Positions 1 through 9,114 of a stretch of 64,000 nt of DNA are shown piece after piece (within the stretch, counting starts at the first letter, position 1; each line of letters opens with the position of its first letter). The DNA comes from Thermoflexaceae bacterium (GTDB taxonomy: Bacteria > Chloroflexota > Dehalococcoidia > Tepidiformales > Tepidiformaceae): positions 620,001 through 684,000 of the forward strand of contig JABTUD010000002.1 of assembly GCA_015075555.1 (NCBI GenBank). The letters run 5' to 3'. The notes below the pieces were generated by a model. The model worked only from the letters and a program-made list of their open reading frames with translations. It was not told the origin of the DNA and made no database searches. The position numbers and the translations under genes are program-made.

Positions 1-146
1 CAGCGACACCGCCGTTTGGCATGGTCAACGCCGGCGGTGGCGGATGACCCAACCCGGCGTCAGCGGCGGCGGGGTGGTGGACCAGACGAGGGCGGTGGTT
101 GAACATCTACCTAGAGTTTACAGCTATGGTAGTCTAGGAGTTGGCT

Positions 147-1574
147 ATGGCAGTCTACGACATCGGGATAATCGGCGCTGGTCCGGGGGGCTACGTTGCG
201 GCCATCCGCGGAGGGCAGCTCGGCCTGAAGGTGGCGCTCTTCGAGCGTGAGCGCGTGGGCGGACTCTGCCTGAACTGGGGCTGCATCCCCACCAAGGCCC
301 TGCTGCGCAACGCCGATGTGGTGAACCTCGTCCGCGAGGCGGCGAAGTGGGGGATCACCACGGGCGAGACGCGCTTCGACCTGGGTGCAGCTATCGATCG
401 CAGCAGGGGGGTTGTCGACAGGCTGGTCGGCGGGATCGAGGGATTGCTCCGGGACAACGGGGTTGACGTAATCGTGGGCGAGGCCAGCATCCCGAAGCCA
501 GGAACGATCTCCTGCAGGGGCACGGTGTACGAGGCGCAGAACACGATCATCGCCACCGGGGCTTCGACGCGGATGCTGCCCGGGGTGCAGGCAGACGGCA
601 CGGTGGTGCTCACGAGCCGCGAGGCCCTGGAACTGCGCACGCCGCCGGCGAAAGCGGTGATCATTGGCGCCGGGCCGGTGGGTGTTGAGTTCGCGCACGC
701 GTGGGCGAGCTACGGTTCGCAGGTGACGCTGGTGGAGATGCTCGACACGCTCGTCCCGCTGGAGGACCCGGACGTTGGCCGCCAGCTGAAGCGCTCCTTC
801 GAGGCGCGGGGAGTGCAGTGCCTCGTAAGGACGAGGGTCGATTCGATCGCCGTGGCCGGCGGCGAGGCGACGGTCACGGTGTCGGGACCGGAAGGTGAGC
901 AGGCGATAACGGCCGGTGTGGTGCTGGTAGCGATTGGTTTCGTTCCGCACACACAGGGGTTGAACCTGGAAGGAATAGGGGTGGCCACCCAGCGCGGGTT
1001 CATCACGATTGGCGATAGGATGGAAACGAACGTGCCCGGCGTCTACGCGATCGGGGATGTCACAGGCAAGTTGATGCTGGCACACGTGGCATCGCAGCAG
1101 GGCGTGATCGTCGCCGAGCACATCGCCGGCCGCAGGACGCCCGCGCTGGACTATGTGCAGATGCCGCGTGCGACATTCTGCCAGCCGCAGGTGGGATCGA
1201 TCGGCTTCACTGAGCAGCAGGCGAAGGACGCTGGCTACGCGGTGAAGACGGGGCGGTTCCCGTTCACGGCGCTGGGCAAGGCGGTGACGGTTGATGAAAC
1301 AGAGGGCTTTGTGAAGGTGATCGCGGATGAGCCAACGGGGCAGGTCCTGGGTATCCACATGATTGGCCACGACGTGAACGAGCTGCTCGGCGAGGCGACG
1401 ATGGTCGCCCTGCTTGAAGCGACCACGGCCGAGCTGGGGTTTGCCGTACATGCGCATCCAACGCTGGCAGAAGCCGTGAAGGAAGCTGCACTGGCCGTTT
1501 CGGGCGAGGCCATCCACGTGGCGCATCGCAGGGCAGCGCGGCCCGCCGCTGGGGAAGGAGCGAAAGGCGGATGA
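147..1574 (+). CDS. lpdA: Dihydrolipoyl dehydrogenase (E3)
   Basis: FAD/NAD-dependent E3 that reoxidises the dihydrolipoyl arm of 2-oxoacid dehydrogenase complexes, passing electrons to NAD+. Visible are the N-terminal FAD fold GAGPGG (residues 11-16), the redox disulfide in CLNWGCIPTK (Cys41 and Cys46), a second dinucleotide fold IIGAGPVGVEF, the FAD-contacting AIGDV segment, and the C-terminal HAHPTLAEA His that forms the catalytic His-Glu pair. Length of 475 residues is normal. A TTG at 141 touches the AGGAG at 136-140, so the ATG at 147 with 6-base spacing is the better start. It overlaps pdhA by 4 bases (ATGA), so E3 leads an E3-E1-E2 operon. Confidence 0.95.
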   Translation: MAVYDIGIIGAGPGGYVAAIRGGQLGLKVALFERERVGGLCLNWGCIPTKALLRNADVVNLVREAAKWGITTGETRFDLGAAIDRSRGVVDRLVGGIEGLLRDNGVDVIVGEASIPKPGTISCRGTVYEAQNTIIATGASTRMLPGVQADGTVVLTSREALELRTPPAKAVIIGAGPVGVEFAHAWASYGSQVTLVEMLDTLVPLEDPDVGRQLKRSFEARGVQCLVRTRVDSIAVAGGEATVTVSGPEGEQAITAGVVLVAIGFVPHTQGLNLEGIGVATQRGFITIGDRMETNVPGVYAIGDVTGKLMLAHVASQQGVIVAEHIAGRRTPALDYVQMPRATFCQPQVGSIGFTEQQAKDAGYAVKTGRFPFTALGKAVTVDETEGFVKVIADEPTGQVLGIHMIGHDVNELLGEATMVALLEATTAELGFAVHAHPTLAEAVKEAALAVSGEAIHVAHRRAARPAAGEGAKGG

Positions 1575-2581
1575 CAGTGGAGACTGCGGTGACGGGCGCC
1601 TCGGGCGGGCCGGTGCTGCCGGCCGGGCAACTTGAGCGCTTCCTCTACGAGATGGCGTTTATCCGCCGCTTTGAGGAGAAGGCGGGCGAGATGTACACAC
1701 GCGGCAAGATCCGCGGCTTCCTGCACCTCTACACCGGGCAGGAAGCGTGCGCGGTGGGCGCCATCCATGCGCTTGAGGAGCGTGACAGAGTAATCGCCCA
1801 CTACCGCGACCATGGCCACGCCATCGCGAAGGGAGTGGACCCGAAGAGGGTGATGGCGGAGCTGTACGGGCGCGTGGACGGGACGAGCGGCGGCCGTGGG
1901 GGCTCGATGCACATCTATGACACGAGCAAGGGGATGATGGGCGGCTACGCGATCGTGACCGCCCACCTGCCGGTCGCGGTCGGGCTGGGCCTGGCTTCGG
2001 CGATGAAGGGTGAGAACTTCATCACGCTCTGCATCTTCGGTGACGGGAGCGTCGGAGAGGGCGAGTTCCACGAGGCGCTCAATCTCGCCGTGCTCTGGAA
2101 GGTGCCGGTGATCTTCTTCTGCGAGAACAACCTCTATGGCATGGGGGTGAGCTTCGCGGAGTCGCTTTCGACGGAGATCCCGAAGCTCGCCGCCGCGTAC
2201 AACATGCCCGCCGTGTCCATCGACGGGATGGATGTGCTGGAAGTTCATCTTGAGACGAAGAAGGCGGTGGAACACTGCCGGGCCGGCAAAGGGCCCTACT
2301 TCATTGAGGCGATGACCTACCGCTACCGTGGGCATTCGATGTCGGACCCGGAGCTGTACCGGCTGAAGGACGAGATTGAGGAGTACCGCCGCCGCGATGC
2401 GATTACATCACTTCGCCTCTACATGGAGGAGCGAGGGCTGATAGACCAGGGGCGCTGGCGGGAGCTTGAGGAACGGGTGGAGCGCGATGTGGAGGAGTGC
2501 ATCGCCTTCGCGGAGGCGAGCCCTCAGCCGTCGATAGGGACGCTCTTCGATCATGTGACGAAGGAGTCCAACGGTGGCTGA
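1571..2581 (+). CDS. pdhA: Pyruvate/2-oxoacid dehydrogenase E1 alpha subunit
   Basis: ThDP-dependent decarboxylase subunit alpha (336 aa) of a heterotetrameric E1. The ThDP-binding motif runs from GDGSVGEGEFHEA (GDG at 157-159) to ENN at 185-187. The segment YRYRGHSMSDP matches the conserved alpha-subunit loop that is phosphorylated in mitochondrial enzymes. Its closest sequence style is the acetoin/pyruvate dehydrogenase alpha type. It sits between lpdA (4-base overlap) and pdhB (8-base overlap), so translation is probably coupled. Substrate (pyruvate, acetoin or branched 2-oxoacid) cannot be settled from sequence alone; pyruvate is the default reading because only one such operon is seen here. 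Confidence 0.93.
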   Translation: MTVETAVTGASGGPVLPAGQLERFLYEMAFIRRFEEKAGEMYTRGKIRGFLHLYTGQEACAVGAIHALEERDRVIAHYRDHGHAIAKGVDPKRVMAELYGRVDGTSGGRGGSMHIYDTSKGMMGGYAIVTAHLPVAVGLGLASAMKGENFITLCIFGDGSVGEGEFHEALNLAVLWKVPVIFFCENNLYGMGVSFAESLSTEIPKLAAAYNMPAVSIDGMDVLEVHLETKKAVEHCRAGKGPYFIEAMTYRYRGHSMSDPELYRLKDEIEEYRRRDAITSLRLYMEERGLIDQGRWRELEERVERDVEECIAFAEASPQPSIGTLFDHVTKESNGG

Positions 2582-3551
2582 GATGCGCATGCGCGATGCC
2601 CTGCGCGAGGCACTGCGCGAAGAGCTCCGGCGCGACCCAACGGTGTTTCTCATGGGCGAGGACATTGGCGCCTACGGCGGCTCGTACTCGGTGACAAAGG
2701 GGCTGCTGGAGGAATTCGGCCCCGAGCGTGTACGCGACACGCCGATCGCCGAGTCGGGGATCATCGGCGCGGGGATTGGAGCAGCGCTCGGGGGGCTGCG
2801 GCCGATGGTCGAGTTGATGACGATCAACTTCAGCCTGCTGGCGCTTGATCAAATTGTGAACACGGCAGCGAAGCTGCACTACATGACGAACGGGCAGATG
2901 CACGTGCCGATGGTGATCCGGATGGCGAGCGGCGGGGGGAGCCAGCTGGCGGCCACCCACAGTCACAGCCTCGAAGGGCTCTACGCGCACTTCCCGGGTC
3001 TCAAGGTGGTATGCCCTTCGAACCCGGCCGATGCGAAAGGGCTTCTTAAGCGCGCGTTCCGGGATGACAACACGGTGGTGTTCATCGAGCACACGGCGAA
3101 CTACGGGTTCAAGGGCGAGGTGCCGGACGACCCGGACTTCCTGGTCGAATTCGGGCAGGCGAACGTGCTCCGCGAGGGCTCGGACGTGACGATCGTGGGT
3201 TATTCGGGGAGCGTTCACCAGGCGATGCGCGCGGCCGCCATGCTCGAAGAGCAGGATGAGATCAGCGCGGAGGTGGTGGACCTGCGCACGCTGCGGCCGC
3301 TGGACATGGACACCGTGGTCAGGTCAGTGAAGAAGACGAACCGGGCCGTGATCGTGGAGGACGCCTGGAAGTTCGGCGGGTTCGGCGGGGAGCTGAGCGC
3401 GCAGATAATGGAGCGGGCATTTGACTGGCTGGATGCGCCGGTAGCGCGCGTCTGCAGCAAGGACGTGCCCATGCCCTACAATCGCGACCTGGAGTTCGCC
3501 GCCCTGCCTTCGGAAGAGGACATTGTCGAAGCTGTCCTCGCCATGTTCTAG
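2574..3551 (+). CDS. pdhB: Pyruvate/2-oxoacid dehydrogenase E1 beta subunit
   Basis: 325-residue beta subunit that completes the ThDP site of the alpha2beta2 E1. It has the transketolase pyrimidine-binding N-terminal half (MGEDIGAYGG, ESGIIGAGIG, PMVELMTINF) and the C-terminal transketolase domain (VTIVGYSGSVHQA, VVDLRTLRPLD). The chosen GTG start at 2574 lies 7 bases after AAGGAG at 2561-2566, inside the 3' end of pdhA. An in-frame ATG at 2583 is possible but has worse spacing. The stop TAG is fused to the GGAG that serves pdhC. Confidence 0.93.
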   Translation: MAEMRMRDALREALREELRRDPTVFLMGEDIGAYGGSYSVTKGLLEEFGPERVRDTPIAESGIIGAGIGAALGGLRPMVELMTINFSLLALDQIVNTAAKLHYMTNGQMHVPMVIRMASGGGSQLAATHSHSLEGLYAHFPGLKVVCPSNPADAKGLLKRAFRDDNTVVFIEHTANYGFKGEVPDDPDFLVEFGQANVLREGSDVTIVGYSGSVHQAMRAAAMLEEQDEISAEVVDLRTLRPLDMDTVVRSVKKTNRAVIVEDAWKFGGFGGELSAQIMERAFDWLDAPVARVCSKDVPMPYNRDLEFAALPSEEDIVEAVLAMF

Positions 3552-3560
3552 GAGCCGGAT

Positions 3561-4802
3561 GTGAGCATCGAGATCACAATGCCCCAGATGGGCGCCGACA
3601 TGACCGAGGGCATTCTCGTCCGTTGGGTGAAGTCGGAAGGTGACCAGGTCAGCCGTGGCGAGATCATTGCCGAGATCGAGACGGACAAGGCGACGGTAGA
3701 GCTTGAGGCCTTCGAAGAAGGGGTGCTCCTGCGGCTGGTAGCGAGCGAGGGAGAGACGGTGCCGGTGGGCAACGTGATCGCCGTTCTTGGCAGCCCCGGC
3801 GAGGCGGTAGTGTCCCCGCCCGAGCGCAAGGAGCAGGCCGCAGCACCTGGCAGAGGGACTGCGCAAGGGCCGGTTGCTGCCGCTGCGGGGGCACCTGTAG
3901 CCGCGCCTGCGCGGGCACCCGTTGCCGATGCTGGCAGCGGGCGGTTGCGGATTTCGCCGGTGGCCAGGCGCATAGCGTCGGAGGCGGGCATCGATGCTTC
4001 CTCACTGAGGGGGTCGGGCCCGGATGGCCGTGTTCTGCGGCGTGACGTGGAGGCTGCGATCGCCGGAACGCTGCAGGTATCGAATGAGCCACCAGCCCGC
4101 GAAGGGGCAACCGCACGGCCTGGCGGGGTTGAGCCGCTTTCGAAGATGCGCCAGGCGATCGCGCGGCGCATGTCACAGTCGAAACAGACGCAGCCGCACT
4201 ATTACCTGACGCTTGATATCGACATGACGGCGGCACTGGCCTTCCGCGAGCAGTTCAACCAGGCCGCCGGGGAAGCTGAGCGGGTGACTATCAATGACCT
4301 GGTGGTGAAGGCCTGCACGCTCGCCCTCCAGCGCCACCCCAAGTTCAACGCCGAGTACAGCGAGGAAGGCCTTGTCTTTCACGGTTCTGTGAACATCGCC
4401 ATCGGCATTGCGCTCGATGAGGGACTTATCGCCCCGGCGCTGCTGGACTGCGGGGCGAAGACGCTTGGGACGATCGCGCGGGAAGCAAAGGACCTGGTGG
4501 CGCGTGCCCGGGAGGGCCGCCTGCGGACGGATGAGTACGGCTCGGGGACGTTCACGATCACGAACCTCGGGGCGTACGGGGTTGAGACGCTGATCGGGAT
4601 CATCAACCCGCCGCAGGCGGCGATCCTGGGCGTGGGGAGCGTGATGCCGCAGGCGGTGGTCCGTGATGGGGCGATAGTCGCCCGCCAGGTGATGAAGGTC
4701 GCCCTGAGCGCCGACCACCGGGTGACGGATGGCGCCGAGGGGGCGCGGTTCATCAGGGAGATCCAGGGGCTGCTGGAGAACCCGGCGAGCCTGGCGCTAT
4801 AG
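3561..4802 (+). CDS. pdhC: Dihydrolipoyl acyltransferase E2
   Basis: 413-residue E2 core. The single lipoyl domain (residues 1-80) has the attachment lysine at 43 in ETDKATVE. An Ala/Pro linker (about 83-126) follows, then a peripheral-subunit-binding domain (131-166, ISPVARRIA...GPDGRVLRRDV) and the CAT catalytic domain ending in DHRVTDG with His386 and Asp390. It transfers the acyl group from E1 to CoA and scaffolds E1 and E3. GTG start; TAGGAG of the pdhB stop gives the ribosome site. Last gene of the operon; it converges on the carboxyltransferase gene with about 10 bases between stops. Confidence 0.94.
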   Translation: MSIEITMPQMGADMTEGILVRWVKSEGDQVSRGEIIAEIETDKATVELEAFEEGVLLRLVASEGETVPVGNVIAVLGSPGEAVVSPPERKEQAAAPGRGTAQGPVAAAAGAPVAAPARAPVADAGSGRLRISPVARRIASEAGIDASSLRGSGPDGRVLRRDVEAAIAGTLQVSNEPPAREGATARPGGVEPLSKMRQAIARRMSQSKQTQPHYYLTLDIDMTAALAFREQFNQAAGEAERVTINDLVVKACTLALQRHPKFNAEYSEEGLVFHGSVNIAIGIALDEGLIAPALLDCGAKTLGTIAREAKDLVARAREGRLRTDEYGSGTFTITNLGAYGVETLIGIINPPQAAILGVGSVMPQAVVRDGAIVARQVMKVALSADHRVTDGAEGARFIREIQGLLENPASLAL

Positions 4803-4811
4803 GCCCCTGGC

Positions 4812-6422
4812 CTACATGCGGAAGACTCCCCACTTCGTGTCCTCGATTGGCGCGTTCATCGCCGCGGCGAGGCCGAGTGCAAGGACAGAACGCGTCTCCA
4901 GGGGGTCGATGATGCCATCATCCCAGAGGCGGGCGGTGCTGAAGTAAGGGGAGCCCTCGTGCTCATAGCGCTCGATGGTCGGAGCCTTGAAGCGGGCTCG
5001 CTCCTCTTCGGACAGCTGGTCGCCACGGTCCAGGCGGACCTGGAGCAGCACGTTCGCGGCCTGTTCGCCGCCCATGACGCTGATGCGTGCGTTGGGCCAC
5101 ATCCATAGCTGGCGGGGGCCGTAGGCGCGTCCGCACATGGCATAGTTCCCGGCGCCGAAGCTGCCACCGATAACGACGGTGAACCTGGGCACGTTCGCGC
5201 AGGCAACGGCCGTAACCATCTTGGCGCCATCCTTGGCGATACCGGCGTTCTCATACTGTCTGCCGACCATGAAACCCGTTATGTTCTGTAGGAAGATGAG
5301 CGGCGTCTTTCGTTGCGCGCAGAGCTCGATGAAATGGGTGCCCTTGAGGGCGCTTTCGCTGAAGAGGATGCCGTTGTTGGCGACGATTCCCACGGGGAAG
5401 CCGGCAAGGCGAGCGAAGCCACAGACGAGGGTGGTGCCATAGCGGGCCTTGAACTCGTGAAAGCGCGAGCCATCAACGAGGCGGGCGATGATCTCGCGGA
5501 CGTCGTAGGAGTGCCGCATGTCGGCCGGGATGATGCCGTAGAGGTCTTCGGGGTCGTGGAGCGGCTGCTCGGGCGCGGCCAGGTCCCAGGGCGCGCCGCC
5601 CGGCCGGGGAATGCTGGACATGATGGAGCGGACGATGCGCAGGGCTTCTCCGTCGTCCTCGGCGAAGTGATCGGCAACGCCGCTGATGCGGGTGTGCACG
5701 TCGGCGCCGCCGAGCTCTTCGGCGGTGGACTCTTCGCCGGTCGCTGCCTTCACCAGCGGAGGGCCGCCGAGGAAGATGGTGCCCGTGCCGCGCACGATGA
5801 CGGTTTCGTCGCTCATGGCAGGGACGTAGGCGCCCCCGGCGGTGCAGGAGCCCATCACGGCGGCGACCTGGTAGCACCCAAGCGCGCTCAGGGTGGCCTG
5901 GTTGTAGAAGATGCGGCCGAAGTGCTCGCGGTCGGGGAAGATGTCGTGCTGGAGGGGGAGGAAGGCGCCGCCGGAGTCGACGAGGTAGATGCAGGGCAAC
6001 CTGTTCTGGGCAGCGATCTCCTGGGCGCGGAGATGCTTCTTGACCGTCAGGGGGTGGTAGGTGCCGCCCTTCACGGTGGCATCGTTGGCGACGATGACGC
6101 ATTCGTGGCCGGCAACAACGCCAATGCCAGTTACGATCCCTGCGCCGGGAACGTCGTCTTCGTAGACCTCGTGCGCCGCGAGGGGGCTGAGCTCGAGGAA
6201 TGCCGTGCCGGGGTCGAGGAGCAGCTCGACGCGTTCGCGCGCGAGGAGCTTGCCGCGGGCGTGATGGCGGTCGACGTACTCCTCGCCGCCACCGCGGACA
6301 ACGTGTGCCAGCTTCTCGCGCAGATCAGAGACAAGCTGGAGGTTTTTCTGCCGGTTGGCGGCGAAGCGTTCGCCGTTCCGGTCGACTCGCGTTTCGAGAA
6401 CGGGGATGTCGGACCAATCCAT
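4812..6422 (-). CDS. Acyl-CoA carboxylase carboxyltransferase subunit (MCC-beta-like)
   Basis: About 536 residues, beta-type biotin-dependent carboxyltransferase that moves CO2 from carboxybiotin to an acyl-CoA. The N-terminal half has [13 protein letters not shown] and [10 protein letters not shown], the C-terminal half [12 protein letters not shown] and FMWP-like acceptor-site residues. The pattern YHPLTVKK...[19 protein letters not shown] is typical of methylcrotonyl-CoA carboxylase beta chains rather than propionyl-CoA ones, but specificity is inference. No biotin-carboxylase or BCCP gene is nearby, so the partner lies elsewhere. A GTG at 6458 gives 12 more residues and sits 2 bases after the stop of the upstream transporter; the ATG at 6422 fits family starts better. 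Confidence 0.88.
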   Translation of the reverse strand: MDWSDIPVLETRVDRNGERFAANRQKNLQLVSDLREKLAHVVRGGGEEYVDRHHARGKLLARERVELLLDPGTAFLELSPLAAHEVYEDDVPGAGIVTGIGVVAGHECVIVANDATVKGGTYHPLTVKKHLRAQEIAAQNRLPCIYLVDSGGAFLPLQHDIFPDREHFGRIFYNQATLSALGCYQVAAVMGSCTAGGAYVPAMSDETVIVRGTGTIFLGGPPLVKAATGEESTAEELGGADVHTRISGVADHFAEDDGEALRIVRSIMSSIPRPGGAPWDLAAPEQPLHDPEDLYGIIPADMRHSYDVREIIARLVDGSRFHEFKARYGTTLVCGFARLAGFPVGIVANNGILFSESALKGTHFIELCAQRKTPLIFLQNITGFMVGRQYENAGIAKDGAKMVTAVACANVPRFTVVIGGSFGAGNYAMCGRAYGPRQLWMWPNARISVMGGEQAANVLLQVRLDRGDQLSEEERARFKAPTIERYEHEGSPYFSTARLWDDGIIDPLETRSVLALGLAAAMNAPIEDTKWGVFRM

Positions 6423-6460
6423 GTGGCGAAGGTTACCCGGAGTGTGGGAGGCGCGCACGG

Positions 6461-7192
6461 CTACCTGGCGAGCGCGGTCACGATGGCGAGAGCGGAGCTG
6501 CTAAACAGGACTGCGAAGACGGCCCTCCGGAAGAGCCCTTCGTCGATGCGCCGGTAGAGGGCGTTGCCGGTGAAGACGCCGGCGGCAAGGGCGGGGAGCC
6601 CAGCGCCGATCTGGCGGCCGGTGTCAGCATCGATGCGCCCGGCCGCTGCGAAGAGGATGGCGCCCACGAGCCCACCGGCGGTGAAGAACGCAGCGAGGGT
6701 GGCGCGAAACCGTTCAGAGGAGATGCCTCGCCCCTGGAGGTAGATCACCACCGGGGGTCCTGACATGCTGGTGCTCATTCGCAGGATGCCGCTGGTGAAG
6801 CCGGTAACGATATCGCCGAGCAGGCCTGCAGCATGGAGGCGCATGCCGCGCGCGAGCAGGACCGTGAAGACGATCACAGTGAGGGCAATGACCACCTGGA
6901 GCAGGCCGGGGTCGATCCAGACAAGGACGAGCAGGCCCACGGGCATTCCCACCAGGGTGCTGGCGAAGAGCGTTGCACCCGTGCGCCACTCGACGTGGCC
7001 GTGGCTGCGGAGCAGGAGCACGGCGCTGAGCACGGCGCCGAGCACGTTGGAGACGACGACTGCATCCTTCGCACCCACCACCATCACCAGCGGCGGGACA
7101 ATCATCAGCCCGAATCCAAGGCCTGTGAGCGACTGCACGAGTGAGGCGCCTGCGGAAAGCAGGAAGATGGCAACGGCCTCGGCGAGGGTCAC
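6461..7192 (-). CDS. TauE/SafE-type membrane permease
   Basis: Hydrophobic protein of 243 residues with about eight membrane segments and the TauE/SafE hallmark near the N terminus ([17 protein letters not shown]) repeated in weaker form in the second half ([26 protein letters not shown]). Family members export sulfite or organosulfonates, or act as poorly defined anion permeases; the substrate here is unknown. The open frame extends much further upstream but that part is antisense to the MBL gene, so the GTG at 7192 ([12 protein letters not shown]) is chosen as start. It is followed within 2-40 bases by the carboxyltransferase gene on the same strand. Confidence 0.82.
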   Translation of the reverse strand: MTLAEAVAIFLLSAGASLVQSLTGLGFGLMIVPPLVMVVGAKDAVVVSNVLGAVLSAVLLLRSHGHVEWRTGATLFASTLVGMPVGLLVLVWIDPGLLQVVIALTVIVFTVLLARGMRLHAAGLLGDIVTGFTSGILRMSTSMSGPPVVIYLQGRGISSERFRATLAAFFTAGGLVGAILFAAAGRIDADTGRQIGAGLPALAAGVFTGNALYRRIDEGLFRRAVFAVLFSSSALAIVTALAR

Positions 7193-7301
7193 GCAACGGT
7201 TGTAGCGGCCCGGCGCCCTACGGGCGACCGCGATACGCCGCCCGGCTTGGCGGGGGCGTGCCATGCAGGAACCCCGGTATGACGCCGCGGGGCGGCTCGG
7301 G

Positions 7302-7307
7302 TATGGT
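7302..7307 (+). promoter_or_regulatory. Candidate -10 element of a leaderless MBL transcript
   Basis: TATGGT lies 6 bases before the ATG at 7314, the spacing expected if transcription begins at the start codon. There is no well-spaced Shine-Dalgarno sequence. No convincing -35 box was seen. Confidence 0.3.
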
Positions 7308-7313
7308 GAGGGT

Positions 7314-7988
7314 ATGGAAGTAGCGAACGAGATCATGGTCCGCGGTATCGTCGTTGGGGTGTTCCAGGAGAACTGCTGGATCGTCGGCAACCGGCGTACG
7401 GGCGAGGCGATCTGCATCGACCCCGGTGACCAGCCGGAGGAGATCCTCGCACTGGCGCGGGACATGGGCGTCACCATCAAGCTGATCGCGAACTCGCACG
7501 CGCACGTGGACCACATCCTCGGGGTGCATGGCGTGCACTCGGCCACAGGGGCGAAGTTCCTGCTCCACGAGGGCGACCTGGACCTTCTCCGCAATGGCTG
7601 GCGCGGGCTTGGCCAGCGCTTCGGGATCGACATCGAGCAGGGGCCGCCCGACCCCGACGCGTTTGTGGTCGACGGCGATGAGGTGGAGGTGGCCGGTCTG
7701 AAGCTGAAGGCGATCACCACCCCGGGGCACACGCCTGGTAGCGTCAGCTACTACACCGAGGGGATGCTCTTCAGCGGCGACACGCTATTCCGGGGCTCAA
7801 TTGGGCGCACCGACTTGCCCGGCGGCTCCTTCGAGCAGGAGATGGACAGCATCTGCGACCGGCTCCTGACGCTGCCGGATGACACGGTGGTCCTGCCGGG
7901 GCACATGGACGAGACGAGCATCGCGTTCGAGAAGAAGCACAACCCGTTTGTGCTGGAGTGGAAGTTCCGGCGGGGAGAGATGGGGTAA
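7314..7988 (+). CDS. MBL-fold metallohydrolase (glyoxalase II-like)
   Basis: 224-residue metallo-beta-lactamase-fold hydrolase. The zinc motif is HAHVDH (HxHxDH), followed by further ligands in TTPGHTPGS, FSGDTLF and VLPGHMDET. This is the compact glyoxalase II-like/YcbL-type group, cytosolic, often acting on thioester or ester bonds; the true substrate is unknown. The start at ATG 7314 begins with MEVANEIMVRGIVVG; 17 upstream in-frame codons look non-coding. It is followed 14 bases later by a PPOX-type gene in the same direction. Confidence 0.87.
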   Translation: MEVANEIMVRGIVVGVFQENCWIVGNRRTGEAICIDPGDQPEEILALARDMGVTIKLIANSHAHVDHILGVHGVHSATGAKFLLHEGDLDLLRNGWRGLGQRFGIDIEQGPPDPDAFVVDGDEVEVAGLKLKAITTPGHTPGSVSYYTEGMLFSGDTLFRGSIGRTDLPGGSFEQEMDSICDRLLTLPDDTVVLPGHMDETSIAFEKKHNPFVLEWKFRRGEMG

Positions 7989-8002
7989 TCGCCCTGGCCA
8001 CG

Positions 8003-8413
8003 ATGACCCCGGCGCAGCGAGACGCCTTTCTACGCGAGACGCGCATCGCCACCCTGGTGACCCTGCACCGGGGCGGTGCGCCCACGGCCGTGCCCGTCTG
8101 GTTCGAATGGGACGGCGCAGCGGCCAGGCTCTTCACATCACGCAGCAGCGCAAAGGTGGCGCGGGTCCGCGCCGACGGGCGCGTCTGCCTCACCGTGGCG
8201 GAACCGGTGGGGGTGGCCGAGGCATGGGTCACGATCGAGGGAACGGCGACGGTTGAGGATGAGGGCGGGATGGACCTGGCGCGCCGGCTGGCCTCGCGGT
8301 ATTACACACCCGACGGGGCTGTAGCCGCGCTTGCTTCGTGGGAGCGCATGGCAGACGAGTGGGTGGTGGTGCGCATAACACCCACGCGGATCGCTTCAGC
8401 GCGACCCGCCTGA
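8003..8413 (+). CDS. Pyridoxamine 5'-phosphate oxidase-like (PPOX) flavin/F420 protein
   Basis: 136-residue split-barrel protein. LVTLHRGGAPTAVPVWFEW followed by LFTSRSSAKVARVRADGRVCLTV is the usual pattern of the PPOX-class flavin- or F420-binding family (Rv1155-like). The cofactor and substrate cannot be read from the sequence. Start at ATG 8003 is 14 bases downstream of the MBL stop. Its 3' end overlaps the dcd gene on the other strand by 18 bases (tail to tail). Confidence 0.78.
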   Translation: MTPAQRDAFLRETRIATLVTLHRGGAPTAVPVWFEWDGAAARLFTSRSSAKVARVRADGRVCLTVAEPVGVAEAWVTIEGTATVEDEGGMDLARRLASRYYTPDGAVAALASWERMADEWVVVRITPTRIASARPA

Positions 8414-8977
8414 GTCGCGGAAGTTGAGGTAGTACTTGCTCGGGGTCGGCCCAACCTGCCCCTGGTACTTGCTGCCGGCCTGCTTCGAGCCGTAGGGGTG
8501 CTCGGCGGGCTCGGTGAGCTGCAGGAAGGAGATCTGAGAGACCTTCATCCGATAGTAGAGGGTGATGGGCAGGTTCGCCACGTTTGAAAGCTCCAGCGTG
8601 AGGGCGCCGTCCCAGCCGGGGTCAACGTAGCCGGCGGTCGAATGGATGAGCAGCCCCAGGCGGCCAAGGGAGGATTTGCCTTCGAGGCGGCCAACAATGA
8701 AGTCCGGCAGCTTCACCCGCTCGTGGGTGACGGCGAGGGCGAACTCGCCGGGGTGGAGGATGAAGGGCTTCTGGTCGTCGATCTCGACCAGGTCGGTGAG
8801 GTCGGGGTACTCCTGCTTGACGTCGATGAAGGGGATGCGGGCGTTGCGGAAGACGCGGAACAGGTTGCCGAGGCGCAGGTCGACACTGGCAGGCTGGATA
8901 GCGTTCTCACCGAGCGGGTCGATGACGATGTTCCCGGCTTCAATCTCGCGGCGGATGGTGCGGTCGCTCAAGACCAT
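8396..8977 (-). CDS. dcd: dCTP deaminase, probably dUMP-forming
   Basis: 193-residue trimeric nucleotide deaminase that supplies dUMP for thymidylate synthesis. The family signature EGKSSLGRLGLLIHSTAG carries the catalytic Glu region and the substrate-binding Ser/Arg. The C-terminal lid reads EHPYGSKQAGSKYQGQVGPTPS, very close to the actinobacterial and archaeal bifunctional enzymes that deaminate dCTP and hydrolyse the triphosphate in one step. That bifunctionality is inferred from this similarity. ATG start; convergent 18-base overlap with the PPOX gene. Confidence 0.93.
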   Translation of the reverse strand: MVLSDRTIRREIEAGNIVIDPLGENAIQPASVDLRLGNLFRVFRNARIPFIDVKQEYPDLTDLVEIDDQKPFILHPGEFALAVTHERVKLPDFIVGRLEGKSSLGRLGLLIHSTAGYVDPGWDGALTLELSNVANLPITLYYRMKVSQISFLQLTEPAEHPYGSKQAGSKYQGQVGPTPSKYYLNFRDSGGSR

Positions 8978-9077
8978 GGCGTTGTCCCTTCGGATGAGTA
9001 ACCGCAGCGTACGGTCTGAGGGCGTTTCACGGCACCCCGGCTGTGAAGTACGGTATGCCGCCGGGCGCGAAGCCCAT

Positions 9078-9083
9078 TAGAAT
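9078..9083 (+). promoter_or_regulatory. Candidate -10 element for the CoA-transferase gene
   Basis: TAGAAT ends 31 bases before the ATG at 9115, leaving a leader of about 25 bases that contains GGAGGAGG. No clear -35 box was seen. Confidence 0.35.
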
Positions 9084-9114
9084 CGCAGCCGAAAGCAGTG
9101 GAGGAGGTATTCGC

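Noticed and set aside
1-102. Reading frames at the left edge (ends at 47 and 102) that could be the 3' end of an upstream gene
   Set aside because: Only about 15-34 codons are visible, two frames are equally open, and neither end (one finishes in GMVNAGGGG) matches a family.
6459-7732. Long minus-strand open frame giving a 423-residue TauE-type protein
   Set aside because: Its first 180 residues are antisense to the MBL gene and have no hydrophobic or family pattern; the permease starts at 7192.
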